NCBI GenBank assembly: GCA_964499865.1
Contig: CAZCPY010000015.1
Span: 1-34,579, forward strand
Direction of reading: 5' to 3'
From: JANOGU01 sp964499865
GTDB lineage: Bacteria; Pseudomonadota; Alphaproteobacteria; Rhodobacterales; Rhodobacteraceae
Length of the DNA: 34,579 nucleotides
The notes beneath the pieces are model-generated. The model had not been told where the DNA came from. It saw only the letters and a program-made list of their open reading frames with translations, and searched no databases. The position numbers and the translations under genes were made by a program. This document shows, piece after piece, positions 1 through 7,103 of this stretch; position 1 is the stretch's first letter, and each line of letters begins with the position of its first letter.

Positions 1-45
1 GCCCCCGCCCGGCCCGCCCCCGCCCGGCCCGCCCCCGCCCGGCCC
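1..45. repeat. 15-bp tandem repeat, three copies, in frame in the IspD N-terminus
   Basis: The unit gcccccgcccggccc occurs three times and may continue outside the window. In the ispD frame it encodes a proline/glycine repeat (PPPGP). Confidence 0.9.
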
Positions 46-751
46 GACCGCCGCGCTGATCGTCGCCGCGGGGCGGGGACAGCGGTTTGGCGGCGAAGTG
101 CCCAAGCAGTATGTCCCGCTGGCCGGTCCCTGCGCCTTGCGGCGGTCGCTGGCGGCCTTCCTGGACCATGGCGGCATCGGCCTGGTCGTGGTGGTCATCC
201 ATCCCGACGATGCCGACCTTTGCCGGACGGCGCTGGAGGGGATCGGCGATCCGCGCCTTCTGCCGCCCGTCGCGGGGGGCGCAAGCCGGGCGCAGTCGGT
301 GCGGCGCGGGCTGGAGGCGATGGAGGCCCATGCCCCGGCCCGCGTGCTGATCCACGACGCCGCGCGGCCCTTCGTGCCGGCGCAGGTCATCTCTGCGGTG
401 ATCGAGGCGCTGGACGGGGCCGACGGCGCCTGCGCCGCGCTGCCGGTGGTCGATGCGCTGTGGCGGGCCGAAGGCGGACAGGCCGCCGCACCCGTGCCGC
501 GCGACGGGCTGTGGCGGGCGCAGACGCCGCAGGGCTTCCGCTTTGCCGCCATCCTGGCCGCGCACAAGGCGTCGGACGGGGGGGCGGCGGACGGCGGGGC
601 GGCGGACGGCGGGGCGGCGGACGACGTGGCGGTGGCGCGCGCCTTCGGCCTCGCCGTGCGGCTGGTCGAGGGGTCGGAGCGCAACTACAAGATCACCCTG
701 CCCGCCGACCTGGACCGCGCGCTGCGCGACATCGCCGCCGGACCGGCCTGA
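2..751 (+). CDS. ispD: 2-C-methyl-D-erythritol 4-phosphate cytidylyltransferase (5'-truncated by window edge)
   Basis: Transfers CMP from CTP to methylerythritol 4-phosphate in the cytosolic MEP isoprenoid pathway. Visible motifs: the glycine-rich nucleotide loop AAGRGQRFGG followed by PKQY (about bases 65-110), HDAARPFV (about 351-374), TPQGF (about 520-535), and the C-terminal SERNYKITLPADLDRA. The frame is open to the window edge, so the start lies outside. The first 15 codons are three copies of a PPPGP-type repeat placed directly before the Rossmann strand TAALIVAAG. A second (DGGAA)x3 insertion precedes the conserved DD of the late domain. In many alphaproteobacteria IspD is fused to IspF. 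Here the frame stops where IspF would begin and no ispF follows, so the cyclase must be encoded elsewhere or has been lost from this copy. Family assignment is secure; the N-terminus is not. Confidence 0.92.
   Translation, partial: PPPGPPPPGPPPPGPTAALIVAAGRGQRFGGEVPKQYVPLAGPCALRRSLAAFLDHGGIGLVVVVIHPDDADLCRTALEGIGDPRLLPPVAGGASRAQSVRRGLEAMEAHAPARVLIHDAARPFVPAQVISAVIEALDGADGACAALPVVDALWRAEGGQAAAPVPRDGLWRAQTPQGFRFAAILAAHKASDGGAADGGAADGGAADDVAVARAFGLAVRLVEGSERNYKITLPADLDRALRDIAAGPA
575..619. repeat. 15-bp tandem repeat, three copies, encoding (DGGAA)3 inside IspD
   Basis: Three 15-bp units (gac ggs ggg gcg gcg) lie in frame between the AAILAAHKAS helix and the conserved DDVAVARAFG segment. They add about 15 residues that IspD proteins do not normally have there. 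Confidence 0.85.
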
Positions 752-824
752 CCGCCCCACAAACCCGTTGCCACGGGCAGCGGCCCGTCGCAGTCTGTCC
801 GTGCTTCAGGCGGAGAGCTTCAGC

Positions 825-2144
825 ATGGCCGACAACGTCACCGACCCGGCATTCGACAGCGACGAAATCTCGACACTGATCCAGAAGGCCAAGGCGCAGC
901 GGGCCGAGTTCACCTTTGCCTTCGGTCTCGGATCCAAGGCCGAGGACTGCGCGCTGATCCTGCACCTGCGCAAGCCCGGCAAGGCGCTGAAGGGCGAGGT
1001 CAAGGCGCTGCCCGGCAAGATCGGCAAGGCCTGTTTCGGCACCTTCGGCGTGGTCGAGAACGAGGTGCGCTTTCTTCCCGCCCGACCCGTCAAGGGCATG
1101 GTCAAGCAGCTCAAGAAACGCTTCCGCGATGCCGGGATGGCCAAGTGGAAGCCGGTTGTCGTGGGCCCCGACGGGCTGGAGATCGACGAGGAGACGCTGC
1201 CCGACAACCTGGCGGACGAGGAAGACGACGACGACGCGCTGCAGGACGCGACGCCGCCCGAGCCTGCGGACCTGTCGCCGCTCAGGCGCCGGCTGGCGGG
1301 GCTGATCCGCATGGTGCAGGCGATGCCGCAGGGCGACGTGCAGGGCCGCCTCGTGCAGGCCTGCCGCATCGCCGCCCAGCAGATCGCCCAGGAACAGGGC
1401 GAGGCGGCCGACAAGACCATCGCGCAGGTCGAAGGCATCATGGCGCGGATGCAGCCGCAGGCGGATGAGGACGAGGACGAGGACGAGGGGAACGCCGCGC
1501 AGCAGGAAGAAGCGGCCGTCCCCGAGGCCCCGCCCCAGCCGCCGCAGAAATCCGAACCGCAGGTCCCGCTGGCCAAGCTGCAAGAGGCGCTTGGCGGCCT
1601 TGTACAGCGCATCAGGGGGCTGGCCGACCCGGCCGCCCAGCAGATGCTGGCCGGCCAGGCGCGCAACATCATGGGGATGATCAAGGACGGCGGGGTCGAA
1701 GCCGCGATCGCGGCGCTGCGCACGCTGGCGACCGATCTCGGCGCCGCCGAAAAGGGTGCCGCGGCGCCCGGGCCCGACGGCAACGCGATGGATCTCTGGA
1801 CGTCGGCCAAGGGCGAGGTCGACAAGGGCATCGAGAAACTCCAGTCCGTGCTCAAGGGCTACGGCAGCCCGGATCTGGACCGCATCGCCGAATTCGGGCT
1901 GAACGGCATCACCGCAGGCGTTCAGTCACGGCTGATGGCCGCGCTGTTCGACTTCCAGCGCGCCAGCGGCGAAGCCCGGACAGGCGCCGCCCAGACCCTG
2001 CGCGACCGCGCCCGGGAAGCGCGCAGCCTGATCGAGAAGGATCCCGTCATCGCGCTGTGCGACGACAATCCCTTCGGCGTGCCGGTGGCCATCCGCTCTA
2101 CCCTGGGCAACGCGCTGGCGGAAATCGAGCGCATCGCCGCCTGA
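825..2144 (+). CDS. acidic, helix-rich protein of unknown function
   Basis: I do not recognise a named family. The 439-residue protein starts at ATG 825 with a GGAGA-like site upstream. Residues 1-125 look like a small alpha/beta domain (FTFAFGLGSKAEDCALILHL, then a lysine-rich stretch KGMVKQLKKRF). Two very acidic low-complexity linkers follow, at about residues 120-140 (DEEDDDD) and 213-222 (DEDEDEDE), the second running into a Pro/Gln/Glu-rich segment to about 245. The rest is predicted helical and rich in Ala, Gln and Glu. No signal peptide or membrane segment is seen, so a cytosolic location is inferred. It follows ispD by 73 bp on the same strand and may be co-transcribed with it. Its length and consistent codon use argue that it is a real gene. 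Confidence 0.8.
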   Translation: MADNVTDPAFDSDEISTLIQKAKAQRAEFTFAFGLGSKAEDCALILHLRKPGKALKGEVKALPGKIGKACFGTFGVVENEVRFLPARPVKGMVKQLKKRFRDAGMAKWKPVVVGPDGLEIDEETLPDNLADEEDDDDALQDATPPEPADLSPLRRRLAGLIRMVQAMPQGDVQGRLVQACRIAAQQIAQEQGEAADKTIAQVEGIMARMQPQADEDEDEDEGNAAQQEEAAVPEAPPQPPQKSEPQVPLAKLQEALGGLVQRIRGLADPAAQQMLAGQARNIMGMIKDGGVEAAIAALRTLATDLGAAEKGAAAPGPDGNAMDLWTSAKGEVDKGIEKLQSVLKGYGSPDLDRIAEFGLNGITAGVQSRLMAALFDFQRASGEARTGAAQTLRDRAREARSLIEKDPVIALCDDNPFGVPVAIRSTLGNALAEIERIAA

Positions 2145-2147
2145 CCG

Positions 2148-2757
2148 TCAGGCCGCCCGCGGCAGGGGCAGGGACGGAACCGGCGGCGGGGAGGGGCGCC
2201 GCGCGCGGCGCGGCACGGCAGGGGGCGTCAGGTCCTCGGGCGTGGCGAAGGCGCGCGTCGGGGCCGAAAGCGCGGCCACCGCGACAGGCGCCAGCGGCAT
2301 CGGCGCCAGCCCCGGCGCCAGCGCCAGCACCGCGACCGTCCCGCCCAGGCCCCGGAGCGCGATCCAGCCCGCCGCGGCCCAGCCCTGCGCCAGCGTCAGC
2401 CGCACACCGTCGCGCGCCGTCGGAGGCCAGCCACCGTCGCGGCCCCGCAGCACCTGCAAGACGGCGCGCGTCTGGAACATCAGATGCACGCGGGCCGCCA
2501 GCGACGTCAGCGCGATCTCGCCCAGGGTGCCGCGCAGCACCGCCCGCCGCCGAAGCGCGCCGCCCCCCGTCGTGCAGGGCGGCGGCGGCGATCAGCAGCT
2601 TGGGCAGGAACAGCAGGTCGAAGATCCCCGCCGATGCCAGGCTGAACCCCAGCGCCACGGCCCGCCGCGGCATCGCGCGCGGGCTGCGCGGCGGGACGCC
2701 CCGCAGTTCGGCCAGACGGTCGAGGTCGAAATCCTGCGGGTCGGCGTGGTCCGTCAT
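2148..2757 (-). pseudogene. opgH: remnant of glucans biosynthesis glucosyltransferase OpgH (MdoH), catalytic domain deleted
   Basis: OpgH is an inner-membrane glucosyltransferase (GT2) making the backbone of osmoregulated periplasmic glucans. The reading frame begins at ATG 2757, in a 4-bp ATGA overlap with the opgG stop. It carries an OpgH-like N-terminus (PPRSPRAMP, about residues 22-30) but reaches the C-terminal membrane region (LLFLPKLLIAA) by about residue 55. The central GT2 domain of several hundred residues, with its D,D,D,QxxRW signature, is absent. A frameshift at the G run near 2560-2580 then moves the reading to another frame, which continues with clear OpgH C-terminal sequence (EIALTSLAARVHLMFQTRAVL ... 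FATPEDLTPP) to the stop at 2148. It cannot be a glucosyltransferase. Identity is from remembered family sequence; the deletion end-points are approximate. Confidence 0.75.
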
Positions 2758-4379
2758 CCGCCATGCAGCCACTGATAGACCCAGGTCTCGGTCAGCCGCC
2801 GCCCGTAGCCCGCCAGATGCGCCGTCAGTTCCACCAGCGGCTCGCCCGGAGCGGCGATGTCGATGACCAGCCGCCAGGCGCCCGCCGCCTCGACGCGCTG
2901 CAGCACCTGCGACAGGATCTGCCCGCCCGACCGCGTGACGACCGCCTCGATTTCGGCCGCGGGCGGCAGGTCGGCGAGCAGCGGCCCGGCAAAGTCGATC
3001 ACGAACTTGCGCGCGTCCGCCGGGTTCTCCACCCCCGACACGCCCGCGAGCCCGGCCCTGAAGCCGGCCACCTGCGCCACCGCCCCGGCCCCCGGGTCGG
3101 CTTCCGGGTCGGCTTCCGGGTCGGCTTCCGGGTCGGCCAGGTCGCCCCAGTGCAGGCGGTAGCGGAAGCTGCGCACGTCGCCCGCCCGCGCGCCGCGGCC
3201 CTCGGGCACCCAGAAGGCCACGATGTTGTCGTTGACCTCGCGGTCGGTCGGGATCTCGACCAGGCGCACCTGGCCCGGGCCCCAGTCGTCCAGCGGTTCG
3301 ACCTCCAGCGAGGGGCGGCGTTCGTAACGCGCCTCGGCGTCCTGGTAATCGCGGAAATCGCGGCCGCGCTGGTGCAGGCCGAACCGGGCGAAACGGCCGG
3401 TCATGATCGAATTGGCCAGCACCGCCGGGTTGTTCAGCGGCCGCCAGAGGCGCTCGCCCGAAGCGGTCACCAGCCGCAGCCCGTTCGAATCGTGCACGCG
3501 CGGGCGGTAATCGTCGAACGCGGCGCGGTTCTTTTCATCGAAAAGGAACATCGATGTCAGCGGCGCGATCCCGATTTCCTCGACATCGGCGCGGAAGAAC
3601 AGGCGCGCCGTGACCTCCATCACCGTCGTCTGCCCGGGGCGCAGGACAAAGCGGTAGGCGCCGCTGACGGAGGGGCTGTCGAGCGCGGCCGAAAGCGCCA
3701 TCTCGCCCGATCCGGGGGCCGGGCGTTCCAGATAGAAGGCGGCAAAGCGCGGGAATTCCTCGGCCGATCCGGTCGCGGTGTTCAGCGCCAGGCCGCGGGC
3801 CGACAGGCCGTAGGTGCTGCCCCGCCCCAGCGCGCGGAAGTAGCTGGCGCCCAGGAAGGCCACCAGCTCGTCGAAGGCATCGGGGCGGTTCAAGGGGTAA
3901 AGCAGGCGGAACCCCGCGGGCCCCGGCATCGGCACCCCGGGTGCCACCCCGCTGAGGCCGCCGCCCTCGGCGAACAGCCCCGGTCCGTACTGGAAGTCGC
4001 CGCGCGTGACCGGCATCGGCGCGACCGTGCCGGAAGACACGTCATGCAGCCGCACCGTTTCGCCATGCAGCCAGCCGGGATGGAACGCCTGCAGGCGGAA
4101 GGACCCCGCATCCGCCCAGCGGGTGGCCTCGCGGCGAAAGGCGATCTGGCGCCAGTCGTCGTAGCTGAGCGACGCCCAGGAGTCGCCCACCCGTTCGGGC
4201 GGCACATAGGGCTGCGCGGCGCGGGCCTGCATTTCGGCGGTCAGGATGTCGAAGGAGAACGGGGCCCCTTCGGCCACCTCGGCCCCCGCGGCGCGCGGCA
4301 CCGCGGCCGATGCGGCCAGCGCGGCGGCGCCCGACAGGAGCGCGCGGCGGGACAGGGGGATGAGCGGCGCGGGGCGCAT
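2754..4379 (-). CDS. opgG: periplasmic glucans biosynthesis protein OpgG/OpgD (MdoG family)
   Basis: Periplasmic protein needed for osmoregulated periplasmic glucan formation, probably for branching or trimming. The 541-residue product has an N-terminal twin-arginine signal (SRRALLSG, Arg11-Arg12, then an Ala-rich stretch ending near AAGA). It then shows the family opening (FSFDILTAEMQARAAQPYVPP ... SYDDWRQIAFR), LLYPLNRPDAFDELVAFLGASYFRALG, and late motifs FARFGLHQRGRDF, RRPSLEVEPLDDWG and NDNIVAFWVPEG. The start at 4379 is preferred because AGGA lies about 8 bases upstream; ATGs at 4400 and 4403 are possible. A (DPEA)3 repeat is inserted near residues 417-430. The gene looks intact although its coupled partner opgH is broken, so its function here is questionable. 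Confidence 0.93.
   Translation of the reverse strand: MRPAPLIPLSRRALLSGAAALAASAAVPRAAGAEVAEGAPFSFDILTAEMQARAAQPYVPPERVGDSWASLSYDDWRQIAFRREATRWADAGSFRLQAFHPGWLHGETVRLHDVSSGTVAPMPVTRGDFQYGPGLFAEGGGLSGVAPGVPMPGPAGFRLLYPLNRPDAFDELVAFLGASYFRALGRGSTYGLSARGLALNTATGSAEEFPRFAAFYLERPAPGSGEMALSAALDSPSVSGAYRFVLRPGQTTVMEVTARLFFRADVEEIGIAPLTSMFLFDEKNRAAFDDYRPRVHDSNGLRLVTASGERLWRPLNNPAVLANSIMTGRFARFGLHQRGRDFRDYQDAEARYERRPSLEVEPLDDWGPGQVRLVEIPTDREVNDNIVAFWVPEGRGARAGDVRSFRYRLHWGDLADPEADPEADPEADPGAGAVAQVAGFRAGLAGVSGVENPADARKFVIDFAGPLLADLPPAAEIEAVVTRSGGQILSQVLQRVEAAGAWRLVIDIAAPGEPLVELTAHLAGYGRRLTETWVYQWLHGG
3094..3129. repeat. 12-bp tandem repeat, three copies, encoding (DPEA)3 in OpgG
   Basis: The unit gggtcggcttcc is present three times plus a partial fourth copy. 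On the minus strand it is in frame and gives a DPEADPEADPEADPGAG-type acidic loop between two beta-rich parts of OpgG. Confidence 0.9.
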
Positions 4380-4553
4380 GGGGCTCGGTCCTGGCTTCAT
4401 CATGCCGCAGTGCGGCGATGCGGGCAGCATGCAATAAGTGCACCGGCGGCGGAAAGACAAGCCCCGGCGGGCCAGCTTGCGCGCGGCACGGCCGTGACGG
4501 CAAGGATTTGCGCGGTCCGCCCGCGGATCGGGCGGGACAGAAGGGGGCAGCGG

Positions 4554-5285
4554 TTGGACCTGGCGCTGGCGGTCTGGAACCTGCACCGGGGCCGCGGCGC
4601 CGACGGCCGCATCGACCCTGCCCGGACGCTGGCGGCGATCCTGTCCCAGCCCGACCTCGCGCGGGCGGACGTGCTGGCGCTGCACGAGGCGGATGGCGAA
4701 CGCCCGCCCTATCCGCCCTTCCTGGACCTGGCCGCGCTGGAGGCGGCGACGGGCCTGCGCTCGGTCCACCGCACGGCAGGGCTGCGCGAGGGCGCGGGCA
4801 GCCACGGCTTTCGCGGCAACATCCTGCTGCTGCGTCCGGGGATCGGACTGGCGGCGGTGGAGGTTCACGCGCTTGGCGGTGTCTGTCCGCGCGGCGCGGT
4901 GGTGGCGCGGCTCGCCGCCGGCCCGGTGATCGTCGCGGCGCATCTGTCGCTGGCGCAGGGCTTTCGCATCGCCCAGATGCGCCGCCTGCGCCCGGCGCTG
5001 GCGGGCCAGGCGCCGGTGGTGGTGATCGGCGACCTGAACGAATGGCGGCCCTGGGGCGGGCTGGCGCTGTCGCGCGCCGTCACCGGGCGGGCGCTGCGGG
5101 GCGAGGTGCGGGCGACGTTTCCCGCCGCGCGCCCCGTCCTGCCGCTGGACCGCATCCTGTGCGACCGGCCGGGCGCGCTGACCGGAGTGCGCGCGCTGCG
5201 TGATCCCGCGCTGGTGGCGGCTTCGGACCACCTGCCGCTGGTGGCGCGCCTCAGCCTTGCCCCCGGCCCGGCCACATCCGGCTGA
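4554..5285 (+). CDS. endonuclease/exonuclease/phosphatase (EEP) family protein
   Basis: A 243-residue protein with the EEP metallo-phosphoesterase motifs in order: WNLHR near the N-terminus, ALHEAD (metal-binding Glu, about residue 43), GDLNEW (about 159-164) and ASDHLPLVA close to the C-terminus. Members cleave phosphodiesters in DNA, lipids or nucleotides; the substrate cannot be inferred here. The chosen start is TTG 4554, with AAGGGGG ideally placed upstream and WNLHR only eight residues in. GTG 4494 in the same frame is an alternative. No signal peptide is seen with the TTG start. The gene is divergent from opgG and is the only apparently intact gene between opgG and 8026. Confidence 0.78.
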   Translation: MDLALAVWNLHRGRGADGRIDPARTLAAILSQPDLARADVLALHEADGERPPYPPFLDLAALEAATGLRSVHRTAGLREGAGSHGFRGNILLLRPGIGLAAVEVHALGGVCPRGAVVARLAAGPVIVAAHLSLAQGFRIAQMRRLRPALAGQAPVVVIGDLNEWRPWGGLALSRAVTGRALRGEVRATFPAARPVLPLDRILCDRPGALTGVRALRDPALVAASDHLPLVARLSLAPGPATSG

Positions 5286-5375
5286 ACGCGCCGTCCTTCC
5301 GGACGATCCCGTGCAGCGCCGCCGCCGCAACATGCACGGGGATCAGCGCGAACAGCACGAAACGCGCGGTGGCCG
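5251..5375 (-). pseudogene. C-terminal fragment of a cytochrome b561-type protein
   Basis: On the minus strand one frame reads FVLFALIPVHVAAAALHGIVRKDGAFSRMWPGR to a stop at 5251. This resembles the last helix and tail of small cytochrome b561 proteins (helix with a haem-ligating His, then a basic segment and an RMLPGR-like end). The other three helices are missing upstream; the sequence changes to unrelated material at about 5370. No start codon or ribosome site serves the piece. Identification rests on about 33 residues, so it is tentative. Confidence 0.4.
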
Positions 5376-5560
5376 TCTGGCCCTGGCTCGCGGCCCCCCT
5401 GCCCGGCAGTTTCCGCCGCAAGACGGTCTGCGTCCTCCAGATCGCCGCGCTGATCGCGCTGCACGCGCCGCCGTTGCGGCCGCCCGCGTCGGCGCCGCTG
5501 GCGGCGGGGGCTTCGGCAGTGCTGGCGTGGTCCTTTGCGGCGGATGCGGTGTGGCTGTAG
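5369..5560 (+). pseudogene. possible C-terminal remnant of a CDP-alcohol phosphatidyltransferase-like membrane protein
   Basis: The plus-strand frame reads SFRRKTVCVLQIAALIALHAPP, then an Ala-rich hydrophobic stretch ending AVLAWSFAADAVWL and a TAG stop. This resembles the end of CDP-alcohol phosphotransferases (K(T)xLQ helix, short loop, final helix followed by WRRR). The TAG at 5558-5560 sits where Trp would be expected and is followed in frame by RRRQGW, so it may be a TGG-to-TAG nonsense change. The N-terminal catalytic half is missing and the left border abuts the cytochrome fragment. Weak but suggestive; a spurious ORF is possible. Confidence 0.3.
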
Positions 5561-6786
5561 CGCAGGCGGCAAGGCTGGTCCCCGCGGCGCTGGTGCTGCA
5601 CCTCGTGCTGATCCAGCCGAACCACCCCGGTGCGATGACCTGGGGGGCCTTCACCCTGTTCCCGCTGGAACTGCCCGCGCTGCTGGCGGGCCTTGCCGCC
5701 CTGCCGGGGCGGCAGGGCGCCCTGCGCGCGCTGCTGGTGGCGGTGCTGCTGGCGCTGGCGGTGCAGAGGGCGGCGGATGCGGCGCTGTTTGTCGCCTTCA
5801 ACCGCGGCTTCAACCCGGTGACCGACTGGAACCTGGTGGCGGCGGGCTGGAACCTGGGCGTCGGCACGCTGGGCGGGCCTGCGGCGGCGCTGGCGGTGCC
5901 GGCGGCGGGACTGGGTGTGGTGGGCCTCGCCACCGCCCTGTGGTGGGCGACCGGTGTCTGGGCCGGGCCGGCCCGCGGGCGGACGCCCCGGCTGGGCTTC
6001 GGGGTGCGGCTGGAGGCTGCCGCAATGGGCTGCCGCGGGCCCGCCTTCAACTGGATCACCATGCCCGACCAGTTCACGCTGGCGGCGTTCCGCGCCCTGC
6101 CGCCGCCGGACGCAATGCCCGATTTCGGCCTGGTCGCGCTGATCTCCAGCCGCGCGCCCTGGGTGCCGGTGCCCGGCCTTCCGCCCTGGGTCCGGGTCGG
6201 CGACGGCAACGCCTTCGCCCGCTTCACCGAAAGCGCCCCGACCCCGCGCGAGGTCTGGGCCGACGAGGACCGCATCCGCGACCAGTACCGCCTGGCGATC
6301 GACTGCAGCCTGCGGACGGTGCTGGACTGGGCGGCGCGCGAGGGCCTTGCGAAAGGGGCCGGGGCGCCGCTGCTGATCGTGCTGGGCGACCATCCGCCGG
6401 TGGGCTTTGTCTCGGGCGGCCATTCGCCCGATGTGCCGATCCACCTGATCGGCCCGCCCGCGGCGCTGGCGGCCTTCGCGGGCTGGGGCTGGACACCGGG
6501 CCCGGTGCCCGCGGCCGACCTGCCCGCCTGGCCGATGGAGGCGTTCCGCGACCGCTTCCTGTCCGCCGTGCGGCGGCCGTTAGGCGCAGGGCGGCCCTCG
6601 TCCTGCCGCTGGCCGTGCTGGCGGCGGTCTGGCACCTGGCCGGCGGGGCGGCGGCGCTGGACCGGCTGGCGTCGGCCGATCCGGTCTGGCCGGGGGCCGG
6701 CCTGCTTCTGCTGCACGCGCAGACCCTGCTCAGCGCGTTATTGCCGCGGCGCCGCAAAGGATTGGAGTCCCGCCGAACCCGCGTGA
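5551..6786 (+). pseudogene. membrane sulfatase/alkaline-phosphatase-superfamily protein with internal deletion
   Basis: The N-terminal part shows about four hydrophobic helices (VPAALVLHLVLIQ; MTWGAFTLFPLELPALLAGL; LLVAVLLALAVQ; AALAVPAAGLGVVGLATALWW), as in LtaS/sulfatase-like membrane hydrolases. Without the expected start of the periplasmic domain it passes straight into late sulfatase sequence: FNWITMPDQFTLAAF, LISSRAPWVPVP and LLIVLGDHPPVGFVSGG. Roughly 100-150 residues are missing at about base 6000, including the segment with the metal-binding Asp and the Thr/Ser nucleophile. GTG 5551 is the likely old start. After about 6585 a different frame encodes a hydrophobic stretch (LVLPLAVLAAVWHLAGG) with no start codon, suggesting a frameshift or another fragment. 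The product is not expected to be catalytic. Confidence 0.65.
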
Positions 6787-6803
6787 CGCAGGAGACCCCG
6801 GGC

Positions 6804-7103
6804 ATGATCCGCATGACCCGCCGTGGCCTGCTGGCCACCGGCGCCGCCGCCCTTGGCCTTCCCCCCCGCCCCGCCCTTGCCGCGACCGAGGTCGCGATCC
6901 AGCTCGCCTGACTGCATTCGGCGCAGTTCGGCGGCAGCTACATTGCCAAGTCGAGGGGCTACTGGGCCGAGTCGGGCCTGGACGTGCGCCTCGACCCCGG
7001 CGGACCGAACGCGCCGGTCGAGCCGCCGGTGGTGTCGGGCCAGGCGCTGATCGGCCTGTCGGCGGCGGACTACACCGCCGCCGCGGTGGTCAACGGCGCG
7101 CCA
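6804..7103 (+). pseudogene. 5' remnant of an ABC importer substrate-binding protein (NMT1/THI5-like)
   Basis: A good ribosome site (AGGAGA) precedes ATG 6804. The frame begins with a Tat-like signal (MTRRGLLATGAAALGL ... ALAA) and reaches TEVAIQLA, then hits TGA at 6909-6911. Read through the stop, the frame continues as LHSAQFGGSYIAKSRGYWAESGLDVRL and GGPNAPVEPPVVSGQALIGLSAADYTAAAV, typical of NMT1/THI5-like and nitrate/sulfonate-type binding proteins. The stop therefore looks like a Trp codon (TGG) changed to TGA. Homology ends near 7100, leaving about one third of a normal binding protein, and the text runs into permease sequence. Substrate unknown; thiamine-precursor-type uptake is one possibility. 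Confidence 0.65.

Noticed and set aside
1..45. CRISPR-like repeat at the left edge
   Set aside because: The three 15-bp units are contiguous without spacers and are in frame with ispD.
2763..5285. Very long plus-strand open frame antisense to opgG
   Set aside because: High GC keeps antisense frames open. The minus strand carries clear OpgG motifs; only the last part (from 4554) matches a family on the plus strand.
6582..6803. Separate small membrane-protein gene before the ABC remnant
   Set aside because: The hydrophobic frame has no start codon at its left end and no ribosome site; more likely a frame-shifted piece of the remnants around it.
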